Below, in pieces: positions 1 through 5,112 of a stretch of DNA of 7,853 nucleotides (within the stretch, counting starts at the first letter, position 1; each line of letters starts with the position of its first letter). A program made the translations under genes and the position numbers. This DNA is from Rhodocyclaceae bacterium (GTDB lineage: Bacteria > Pseudomonadota > Gammaproteobacteria > Burkholderiales > Rhodocyclaceae), in assembly GCA_027325905.1 (NCBI GenBank), contig DAIEEM010000059.1:1-7853 (forward strand). Direction: 5' to 3'. The notes under the pieces are model-generated. The model made no database searches. It had not been told where the DNA came from and saw only the letters and a list, made by a program, of their open reading frames with translations.

Positions 1-395
1 TCGAAGCCGGCGCCAAGGGCTTGTCGCCGCGGAAGATCACCTTCCAGGACGGTTCCGAACTCGCCGGCGACGTCGTCATGCCCTTCTTCGGCATCGCCCC
101 GTCGCTCGATTTCATGCTCGGTTCCGGCGTCGATATCGAACGCGGATTGCTGGTCACCCCGAACCTGCGCACCACCAACGAGAACATCTATGCCGCCGGC
201 GATGTCTGCCAGATATGGACAGACAAGGAGCGGCGCTACTGCTTCTACCACGGCTGGAAGAACGTGCGCGCCATGGGCGAGCTCGCCGCCCGCAACATCA
301 CGGGAGCCAACGAACCCTGGGTGCCGACCCAGGACGAAACCCTGCGCCTCACCGCTGACGGAAAAATCCAGTCGCCGTTTTGGGAGTATCAGTAA
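1..395 (+). CDS. korC: FAD-dependent NAD(P) oxidoreductase, C-terminal part (KorC-like flavin subunit), 5' end outside window
   Basis: This is the 3' end of a gene entering from the left; the reading frame starts at base 3 and gives 130 visible residues before TAA (393-395). The segment NIYAAGDVC (visible residues 61-69) is the second FAD-contacting motif (T/N-x-x-I-Y-A-x-G-D) of the pyridine-nucleotide-disulfide oxidoreductase fold, preceded by the usual beta-strand stretch VVMPFFGIAPS. Family knowledge: such flavoproteins pass electrons between iron-sulfur proteins or ferredoxin and NAD(P). The stop codon overlaps the korA start by one base (TAATG), which implies translational coupling and a shared complex or pathway. 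In Azoarcus evansii a 2-oxoglutarate:NADP+ oxidoreductase with a flavin subunit has been described, and I infer this is the equivalent. The N-terminal FAD and NAD(P) sites are not in view, so a glutamate synthase small-subunit-like or rubredoxin-reductase-like protein remains possible. The symbol is tentative. Confidence 0.72.
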   Translation, partial: EAGAKGLSPRKITFQDGSELAGDVVMPFFGIAPSLDFMLGSGVDIERGLLVTPNLRTTNENIYAAGDVCQIWTDKERRYCFYHGWKNVRAMGELAARNITGANEPWVPTQDETLRLTADGKIQSPFWEYQ

Positions 396-2185
396 TGAGC
401 ACCGACATCCAGATCGCCATCGTCGGCTCCGCGGGAGACGGCACCATCGCTGCCGGCGACATCCTGCGCCGCGCCATGGCGGAATTCGGCTACCGCGTCA
501 TCAGTTTCGACGTCTATCCGCCGGAGATCCGCGGCTTCGGCAAGTGCATCGCGCGCCTGCGCGCCACCGACGAGCAGGCTTACTCGCTCAAGCCGCAGTC
601 GGACGTGCTGGTGTCCCTCGACGACAGCCATGCCATTCCCCACGTCAATGAGGCGCGCGAATGGGGCGCCGTCATCTACGAAGGCGGCTCGGTCGGACCG
701 CTGGCCGAAGGCACCCACATCAGCGCCCACATCGATCCGGGCCAGATCCCCTACAACCCCCCGCTGCGCGAACTTTCCGAGAAGAGCACCGGCTCGGCGC
801 GCTCGCGCAACATCGTCGTCCTCGGCTACATCGCCGGCCTGTTCCGGTTGCCGGTCGAGCCTTTCCTGCGCGCGCTCAACAGCAAGTTCAAGAGCAAGGC
901 GGACGTGGCGAAGAAGAACGAAGCGGCGTTGCGCGCCGGCTACGAGGAAGGGGCACGGTGGTTCCGCCTCGACGATGTCGCCTTCGGCCCGCCGCCGGCA
1001 AAGGACGGCGGCGCCACGGTCGAGATGATCAGCGGCAACGCCGCCGTGGTGCGCGGCGCGCTCGATGCCGGCATCGACAACTTCTTCGGCTATCCGATCA
1101 CGCCGGCCACTTCGATCATGGAACGCCTGGCGAGCGAGATGCCCAAGCACGGCACGCGCCTGCTGCAGACCGAAGACGAAATTTCGGCCATCGCCGCCAC
1201 CATCGGCGCCGGCTTCACCGGTGCGCGCACGGCCACCGCGACTTCCGGCCCGGGACTCGCGCTGATGGCGGAAATGCTCGGCCTGGGCGTCATCGCCGAA
1301 GTTCCCAGCGTGGTATTCGTTTCCCAGCGCGGCGGGCCGTCGACCGGGATGCCGACCAAGACCGAGCAGTCGGACCTCAACATGGCCGTCTACGGCGGCC
1401 ACGGCGACGCGCCGCGCATCGTCATCGCGCCGACCAACGTCGAGGGCTGCTACCGCTGCGGCGGCAAGGCCTTCGAAATGGCCGAGGCCTACCAGACGCC
1501 GGTGATCGTCCTGCTCGATCTTTACCTGTCCAACCGCTACGAGACCGTGCCCTTCCCGGCGCAGCCGCCTTTCGAGGCCGACATGAACCGCTACGCCGAC
1601 ACGCGCGGCGGCAAGGCGGCCGGGTTCAAGCGTTATGCGCTCACGGACGAGCACATCAGCCCACGCAGCATTCCCGGCCAGGCGGGCGGCATGCATATCG
1701 CCACCGGCCTGGAACACAACGAACTGGGCCGCCCCAACGACCAGTCGGCGATGCACACGGCGATGAGCCGCAAGCGCCACGAGAAGCTCAAGGCCGCCCT
1801 CAAACATCCCGACTTCACGGCTTACAAGCGCTTCGGCGACGCCGGACCGGTGGATGTCGGCATCGTCGCCTGGGGTTCGACCTTCGGCGAGGCGCTGGAG
1901 GCGATGATCCTGGCGCGCGAGGAAGGCATACGCTGCGCGGCGCTGAAGGTAGTGATGATTTCGCCGTTCCCGACCGAGGTCGTGGCGGCCTTCATGGCCG
2001 ATGCCGGCGCCACGCTGGTGCCGGAGCTCAACTACCAGGGACAGTTCGCGGGCATCCTGCAAGCCCATGTCGCGCGGCCGGTCACCCGGCTGGCGCGCGT
2101 CACCGGCGAACCGATGGAAGTGGGCGAAATCCTGGCGGAAATCCGCCGTCTGGCCGGGCGCACCCCGGCACAGCAGGCTGCTTGA
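395..2185 (+). CDS. korA: 2-oxoacid:acceptor oxidoreductase, fused gamma-alpha subunit (probable 2-oxoglutarate:ferredoxin oxidoreductase)
   Basis: The 596-residue protein has two parts. Residues 1-200 are a gamma domain with the glycine-rich start IAIVGSAGDGT and the P-x-x-R-G-F-G stretch. From about residue 209 an alpha (pyrimidine-binding) domain begins, with GYPITPATS (232-240), QTEDE (258-262), TSGPG (283-287) and GGPSTGMPTKTEQ (313-325). These are hallmark motifs of the KorA/PorA family, which with the beta subunit binds TPP and CoA and oxidatively decarboxylates a 2-oxoacid to acyl-CoA, reducing ferredoxin. I start at ATG 395, not at the GTG/TTG-type starts upstream, because GGGAG (382-386) sits eight bases before it and the family N-terminus begins there. 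The gamma-alpha fusion and length of about 64 kDa match the large Kor subunit of Thauera and Azoarcus. Substrate specificity (2-oxoglutarate rather than pyruvate or another 2-oxoacid) is inferred from the operon. The gene is intact, and its stop is 14 bases before korB. Confidence 0.93.
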   Translation: MSTDIQIAIVGSAGDGTIAAGDILRRAMAEFGYRVISFDVYPPEIRGFGKCIARLRATDEQAYSLKPQSDVLVSLDDSHAIPHVNEAREWGAVIYEGGSVGPLAEGTHISAHIDPGQIPYNPPLRELSEKSTGSARSRNIVVLGYIAGLFRLPVEPFLRALNSKFKSKADVAKKNEAALRAGYEEGARWFRLDDVAFGPPPAKDGGATVEMISGNAAVVRGALDAGIDNFFGYPITPATSIMERLASEMPKHGTRLLQTEDEISAIAATIGAGFTGARTATATSGPGLALMAEMLGLGVIAEVPSVVFVSQRGGPSTGMPTKTEQSDLNMAVYGGHGDAPRIVIAPTNVEGCYRCGGKAFEMAEAYQTPVIVLLDLYLSNRYETVPFPAQPPFEADMNRYADTRGGKAAGFKRYALTDEHISPRSIPGQAGGMHIATGLEHNELGRPNDQSAMHTAMSRKRHEKLKAALKHPDFTAYKRFGDAGPVDVGIVAWGSTFGEALEAMILAREEGIRCAALKVVMISPFPTEVVAAFMADAGATLVPELNYQGQFAGILQAHVARPVTRLARVTGEPMEVGEILAEIRRLAGRTPAQQAA

Positions 2186-2199
2186 AAAGGAAACATGCG

Positions 2200-3108
2200 A
2201 TGGGCGACATTCGACCGGTCTATCTCGAAGAAAAACTCAAGGAAGTCGAGGACAGCGGCCGCCTCGGCTACCGCTCCAAGGCGCTGCCGACCTGGTGTCC
2301 GGGCTGCGGCTACTTCGCCATCGTCGACGCGGTGGCCGCCGCTTTGTGCGAGCAGTGCGTGCCCTATGAAGACGCGGTGATAGTCTCGGGCATCGGCTGC
2401 TCGTCGCGCTTCCCGTTCTTCATGAACGCCTACGGCATGCACACGCTGCACGGCCGCGCGCTGCCGGTAGCCACGGGCGTGAAGACCGCCAACCCGGCGC
2501 TGACGGTCGTGGCGGTCGGCGGCGACGGCGACGGCTTCGCCATCGGCGGCGGCCATGTGCCCCATGCCGCGCGCCGCAACCTCAACATCACCTACCTGCT
2601 GTTCGACAACGGCATCTACGGCCTCACCAAGGGCCAGACCTCGCCGACCTCGGCGACCGGGTTCCGCACCACGACCTCGCCCTACGACAACACCGACCGG
2701 CCGATCAATCCGCTGATGCTGCTGCTGTCCTACGGCGCGACCTGGGTCGGCCAGTCCTATGCCGGCAAGCCCGAGCATCTGCGCCGCATGGTCGCCGCGG
2801 CGCTTGCCCATCGCGGCTTTTCCTACCTGCACATCATTTCTCCCTGCGTCACCTTCGACAAGACGCATCGCACCTACGTCAATCTGGGGACGAAAATACG
2901 CGAACTGCCGGCCGACCACGACCCGAGCGACAAGCTCGGCGCGCTGCGCGAAGCCATGAACGACTCGACGCCGGCGATCGGACTCTACTTCCGCGAAGAC
3001 CGGCCAACGCTCGACGATGCGCTCGACACCATCGTCGAAAAAGCCGGCGGCACCGCGGCGCGCGAACGCGTGATACAGAAGCAGGCAGGGCGCAAGACCC
3101 GCGGTTGA
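2200..3108 (+). CDS. korB: 2-oxoacid:acceptor oxidoreductase, beta subunit (TPP and [4Fe-4S] binding)
   Basis: The 302-residue protein is the catalytic partner of KorA. C33-P-G-C36, C67 (in SGIGCSS) and C216 (in SPCVTF) reproduce the C-x2-C, +31, +~150 spacing of the four cluster ligands in beta subunits of this family, so one [4Fe-4S] cluster is expected. The TPP/Mg site is GGDGDGF (107-113) followed by LLFDNGIYGLTKGQTSPTS (133-151), the classic GDG...N motif. ATG 2200 is chosen because an AAAAGGAA ribosome-binding site (2185-2192) lies eight bases upstream; an out-of-frame ATG at 2195 is not used. The last ~60 residues, after TYVNLGTKIREL, are the usual C-terminal tail. Together KorA and KorB would oxidise 2-oxoglutarate to succinyl-CoA in the cytoplasm and pass electrons to ferredoxin, or via the flavoprotein encoded upstream to NAD(P). 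No ferredoxin gene is visible here. Pyruvate or another 2-oxoacid as substrate cannot be excluded. Confidence 0.93.
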   Translation: MGDIRPVYLEEKLKEVEDSGRLGYRSKALPTWCPGCGYFAIVDAVAAALCEQCVPYEDAVIVSGIGCSSRFPFFMNAYGMHTLHGRALPVATGVKTANPALTVVAVGGDGDGFAIGGGHVPHAARRNLNITYLLFDNGIYGLTKGQTSPTSATGFRTTTSPYDNTDRPINPLMLLLSYGATWVGQSYAGKPEHLRRMVAAALAHRGFSYLHIISPCVTFDKTHRTYVNLGTKIRELPADHDPSDKLGALREAMNDSTPAIGLYFREDRPTLDDALDTIVEKAGGTAARERVIQKQAGRKTRG

Positions 3109-3295
3109 GCCTGTCGGCTGTCGGTGTCGGTTTGCATTGGGCGTCGGATTCCGGGTCCATGGGAAGCCGTTAGTGACGCGCATTTAAGCCACAGATATTT
3201 GAACTGCCCGATCATCCTAGTCTGAACTCACGGCGACTCTTTATCGTCTAATTCTGGGCATTGCGTGGGCACGGTATCCGCTTACCGATATTTTC

Positions 3296-3325
3296 CATTC
3301 AGGCGACGTATTCGCCGACTGAATG
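3296..3325. repeat. Bulged inverted repeat (possible operator or RNA hairpin)
   Basis: CATTCAG (3296-3302) pairs with CTGAATG (3319-3325), and inside it GCGA (3303-3306) pairs with TCGC (3312-3315). The inner loop is CGTAT, and three bases (CGA) bulge on the 3' side. It has no T-tract on either strand, so it does not look like an intrinsic terminator. It lies about 70 bases upstream of the possible promoter of the small ORF/lipoprotein pair. Its role is unknown; a regulator site or a processed 3' hairpin of the kor transcript are both possible. Confidence 0.4.
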
Positions 3326-3391
3326 AGAAGAGGCTCTAGATTCGGGGCAGGCCCGCCGGGCCGCGGAGTTCATGGGGTCGCCGTCGATCCG

Positions 3392-3400
3392 TGCTACTTT
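3392..3400 (+). promoter_or_regulatory. Possible extended -10 promoter element for the small ORF and lipoprotein gene
   Basis: TGCTACTTT resembles an extended -10 box (TGn followed by a TATAAT-like hexamer with 4 of 6 matches). There is no good -35 at the normal distance; TTCATG at 3369-3374 is 20 bases away. A start near 3407 would give a leader of about 23 bases ending at the GGGAG (3419-3423) ahead of the ATG at 3430. This is pattern matching only. Confidence 0.25.
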
Positions 3401-3429
3401 GAAGACCGAAACCATCGCGGGAGCAGGAT

Positions 3430-3567
3430 ATGGCACTGGTAACCAACATCGTCGCCGCGGTCGGGGATAAGGCGCAGGCTTTCGTCGTCGATCTCGCCGA
3501 CGCGGCGCGCGGCGCCGCATCCCAGCGCCAGATTGTGCCGGCCTGGGTGCGCACCGTGAACGGCTGA
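3430..3567 (+). CDS. Small hypothetical protein, 45 residues
   Basis: The frame ATG 3430 to TGA 3567 encodes 45 residues beginning MALVTNIVAAVGDKAQAF and ending RQIVPAWVRTVNG. A good ribosome-binding site, GGGAGCAGG (3419-3427), lies immediately upstream, and the stop is 13 bases before the start of the lipoprotein gene. That start has no clear ribosome-binding site of its own, so translational coupling is plausible. The N-terminal half (to about residue 30) is alanine-rich and could form one amphipathic helix; there is no obvious signal peptide or full membrane span. I do not recognise the family. Support is the ribosome-binding site, the spacing and the absence of a better candidate on either strand. 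It could still be a chance frame inside a leader. Confidence 0.42.
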   Translation: MALVTNIVAAVGDKAQAFVVDLADAARGAASQRQIVPAWVRTVNG

Positions 3568-3580
3568 TTCGGCATCCATC

Positions 3581-4075
3581 ATGGACCGGCGACTGGCGGC
3601 GTTCCTTGTCCTGGTGCTCGGCGGTTGCACCGCTTTTGGCGGCCTGACGCCCGGCAAATCCGATCTCGCCGACGTCGAACGAACCATGGGCGCCCCGGCG
3701 CTGAGTTGGCGCGACGACCAAGAGCGGACGCATCTCGCCTATCCGCACGGACCGATGGGATATCAGACGTGGATGGTGTTGCTCGACCCGGCGGGCAGGC
3801 TCGAACGAATCGAGAACGCACTGGACGAGGATCATTTCGCCCTGATCAAGCCAGGTATGACGCAAGAGCAGGTATTGCACGCAATCGGGCCGTCTTACGC
3901 GCCATGGACCGTATATTACCCGGCGCGCGACGAACTGGCCTGGGAATGGCGGTACTGCGACGTATGGCAGGAGGCGAGCCGTTTCGACGTGCTGTTCGAC
4001 GGCACGCGGCAAACCGTGCGCTCGACGCTCAGGCTTCCGGAACTATGCGGGCGTGCGGGGAACTGCGCCTGCTAA
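3581..4075 (+). CDS. Putative lipoprotein with BamE (SmpA/OmlA)-like repeats
   Basis: The 164-residue protein begins with a short lipoprotein signal: MDRR, a hydrophobic stretch (LAAFLVLVLGG) and lipobox L13-G-G-C16, so C16 should be lipidated and the mature protein of 149 residues sit in the cell envelope. The +2 residue is Thr, not Asp, which favours outer-membrane sorting by the usual rule. Two segments resemble the start of the BamE/SmpA fold: LTPGKSDLADVERTMGAP (22-39) and IKPGMTQEQVLHAIG (89-103), the typical G-x-T/S-x-x-x-V-x-x-x-x-G pattern. Each precedes beta-rich sequence (TWMVLLDPAGRLERI; WEWRYCDVW), suggesting two tandem half-domains. It is not the canonical BamE, which has one domain and is shorter. 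Besides C16 there are four cysteines (126, 156, 162, 164); the tail CGRAGNCAC is unusual. No clear ribosome-binding site precedes ATG 3581, so coupling to the small ORF upstream is likely. Its function is unknown. Confidence 0.8.
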   Translation: MDRRLAAFLVLVLGGCTAFGGLTPGKSDLADVERTMGAPALSWRDDQERTHLAYPHGPMGYQTWMVLLDPAGRLERIENALDEDHFALIKPGMTQEQVLHAIGPSYAPWTVYYPARDELAWEWRYCDVWQEASRFDVLFDGTRQTVRSTLRLPELCGRAGNCAC

Positions 4076-4108
4076 GAGAAAGCCCGCTCGGCATCCTTCA
4101 TAACCTGA

Positions 4109-4137
4109 TTGATTTTGTCGGGAACTCAGGGCATTAT
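4109..4137 (+). promoter_or_regulatory. Possible sigma-70-type promoter upstream of the CIRCE site of rpoH
   Basis: TTGATT (4109-4114) and CATTAT (4132-4137) are separated by 17 bases, with four of six consensus matches each. Transcription would start around 4144, inside the CIRCE element, placing the operator across the start site, the usual arrangement for HrcA repression. The match is modest and competes with two other candidate promoters in the same 60 bases. Confidence 0.35.
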
Positions 4138-4148
4138 TGGCACTCATA
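4121..4148 (+). promoter_or_regulatory. Possible sigma-E (RpoE) promoter of rpoH
   Basis: GGAACTC (4121-4127) differs from the extracytoplasmic sigma-E -35 consensus GGAACTT only in the last base. After a 16-base spacer comes TCATA (4144-4148), a weak likeness of the -10 box (TCTGA/TCAAA type). Family knowledge: rpoH of E. coli has a sigma-E promoter, so such control is expected biology. Here it would couple envelope stress to the heat-shock response. The -10 half is the weak point. Confidence 0.4.
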
Positions 4149-4163
4149 CCCGCCGAGTGCTAA
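4137..4163. promoter_or_regulatory. CIRCE operator (HrcA binding site) upstream of rpoH
   Basis: TTGGCACTC (4137-4145), nine bases, GAGTGCTAA (4155-4163). This matches the CIRCE consensus TTAGCACTC-N9-GAGTGCTAA at 17 of 18 arm positions; only A to G at position 3 of the left arm differs. HrcA represses heat-shock genes by binding this palindrome and releases it when GroEL is occupied by unfolded protein. The site ends 27 bases before the rpoH start codon and 11 bases before its ribosome-binding site, so it should control rpoH and not the upstream lipoprotein gene. The arms themselves include TTGGCA (4137-4142) and TAATAT (4161-4166) with 18 bases between, which resemble a sigma-70 promoter nested in the operator. 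To my knowledge CIRCE sites before rpoH have been predicted in other beta-proteobacteria. The hrcA gene is not in this window. Confidence 0.93.
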
Positions 4164-4174
4164 TATTTGGCCTG

Positions 4175-4181
4175 AAGGAGG
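4175..4181 (+). promoter_or_regulatory. Consensus ribosome-binding site of rpoH
   Basis: AAGGAGG lies nine bases before ATG 4191 and fixes the rpoH start. It is the strongest Shine-Dalgarno sequence in the window, suggesting efficient translation once repression is lifted. I see no strong pairing partner for it within the short leader, so an E. coli-type RNA thermometer limited to the 5' leader looks unlikely; pairing with the early coding region was not excluded. Confidence 0.85.
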
Positions 4182-4190
4182 ATTCTTCAT

Positions 4191-5060
4191 ATGAGCAATG
4201 CCCTGATGCTTCCCCAATTCGCGATGCCGTCCACCGCGGGCAGCCTGGAGGCCTATATCCAGGCGGCCAACCGCGTGCCAATGCTCACCGAAGCCGAGGA
4301 GGTGTCGTTGGCGCGCAGGTTGCGCGACGAAGGCGACCTTGACGCCGCGCGCCAGTTGGTGCTCTCGCATTTGCGCTTGGTGATCGCCGTGGCCCGCGGC
4401 TACATGGGTTATGGCCTGCCCCACGCCGATCTGATTCAGGAAGGCAACATCGGCCTGATGAAGGCGGTCAAGCGCTTCGATCCCGAACGCGGCGTGCGCT
4501 TGGTGTCTTTCGCCATGCACTGGATCAAGGCCGAGATTCACGAATACGTCCTCAAGAACTGGCGGCTGGTCAAGATCGCCACCACCAAGGCCCAGCGCAA
4601 GCTGTTCTTCAACCTGCGCAGCATGAAACAGGGCCTGGGTACGCTGGGTGCCGCCGAAGTCGCGGCGATGGCCAAGACCCTCGGCGTCAAGCCTCACGAA
4701 GTCGTTGAAATGGAAACCCGACTGACGGGCGCCGACGTTTCACTGGAGCCGATCTCCGACGACGAAGACGAGCGCTATGCGCCCATCGCCTATCTGGCCG
4801 CCGACCGAAGCATAGAGCCGACCGCCATCATCGAACGCAAGGAACGCGACCGCCTGGAAAGCGAAGGCTTGCGTTCCGCCCTGGAAGGCCTCGACGAACG
4901 CAGCCGCACCATCGTTCAGCGCCGCTGGCTGGTCGAAGACGGCGCAGAAGCCGCGACCCTGCACGAACTGGCCGCCGAATACGGCGTTTCCGCCGAACGC
5001 ATTCGCCAGATCGAAGCCAAGGCGCTGCAGAAGATGAAGGGCGCGCTGGCCGCCGCCTAG
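4191..5060 (+). CDS. rpoH: RNA polymerase heat-shock sigma factor RpoH (sigma-32)
   Basis: The 289-residue protein has the full RpoH layout. Region 1.2/2.1 starts with [20 protein letters not shown]. The core-binding and -10 recognition segment of region 2 includes [19 protein letters not shown] (80-98) and [32 protein letters not shown]. The RpoH box QRKLFFNLR (135-143) is specific to the heat-shock sigma subfamily and separates it from RpoD and RpoS. A region 4.2 helix-turn-helix ends the protein ([26 protein letters not shown], 257-282). It directs RNA polymerase to chaperone and protease promoters. Length agrees with the family (about 280-290). It appears monocistronic: its own CIRCE-controlled promoter region upstream and a strong terminator 26 bases after the stop. 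In other bacteria activity is also set by DnaK and FtsH at protein level; nothing here contradicts that. No frameshift or missing motif is seen. Confidence 0.97.
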   Translation: MSNALMLPQFAMPSTAGSLEAYIQAANRVPMLTEAEEVSLARRLRDEGDLDAARQLVLSHLRLVIAVARGYMGYGLPHADLIQEGNIGLMKAVKRFDPERGVRLVSFAMHWIKAEIHEYVLKNWRLVKIATTKAQRKLFFNLRSMKQGLGTLGAAEVAAMAKTLGVKPHEVVEMETRLTGADVSLEPISDDEDERYAPIAYLAADRSIEPTAIIERKERDRLESEGLRSALEGLDERSRTIVQRRWLVEDGAEAATLHELAAEYGVSAERIRQIEAKALQKMKGALAAA

Positions 5061-5085
5061 GCGGTGTTGGATTTCTTTCGCGCCG

Positions 5086-5112
5086 AACGGGCAGCTACGG
5101 CTGCCCGTTTTT
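5086..5112 (+). terminator. Rho-independent terminator of rpoH
   Basis: A perfect 10-base stem, AACGGGCAGC (5086-5095) with GCTGCCCGTT (5100-5109), encloses a TACG loop and runs into five T's (5108-5112). On the minus strand the hairpin is followed by TTCGGCGCG, with no T-tract, so termination should work for rpoH rather than for mpl. The right stem and T-tract are also the last codons of mpl on the other strand (N-G-Q-P-stop). Confidence 0.92.

Larger units (their letters stand above)
3109..3429. other. Intergenic region after korB, no convincing gene
   Basis: About 320 bases separate korB from the next plausible start. The stretch 3180-3310 is clearly less GC-rich than the genes around it. 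I find no intrinsic terminator with a T-tract for the kor operon, only three TGTCGG hexamers (3112-3117, 3119-3124, 3125-3130) right after the korB stop. It also holds a bulged inverted repeat at 3296-3325 (listed separately), a perfect GC-only palindrome GGCCCG-C-CGGGCC at 3350-3362 whose one-base centre is too short for a stable RNA loop, and a possible extended -10 element before the small ORF. The open frames that cross it on the minus strand look like shadows of korB and the lipoprotein gene. Confidence 0.6.

Noticed and set aside
389..2068. A 559-codon open frame on the minus strand opposite korA
   Set aside because: It mirrors korA in a GC-rich gene, is low-complexity (Arg/Ala/Gly/His-rich), shows no recognisable motif, and korA on the other strand has complete family motifs.
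661..2199. The in-frame upstream extension of korB reaching back through korA
   Set aside because: The extension is an Arg-rich out-of-frame reading of korA. The conserved KorB N-terminus and ribosome-binding site place the start at 2200.
3112..3130. Three TGTCGG hexamers directly after the korB stop
   Set aside because: Too short and too few to call a repeat array; chance is a sufficient explanation in GC-rich DNA.
2032..3183. A 383-codon open frame on the minus strand opposite korB
   Set aside because: Shadow of korB; composition-driven, without family motifs or a ribosome-binding site.
3299..4012. A 237-codon minus-strand frame covering the intergenic region and the lipoprotein gene
   Set aside because: Arg/Pro-rich without motifs. 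The plus-strand lipoprotein has a clean lipobox and BamE-like segments, so this frame is best explained as a shadow.
4047..4087. GCGGGC and GCCCGC arms around the end of the lipoprotein gene as a possible terminator
   Set aside because: The arms are only six bases, the loop is about 30 bases and no T-tract follows.
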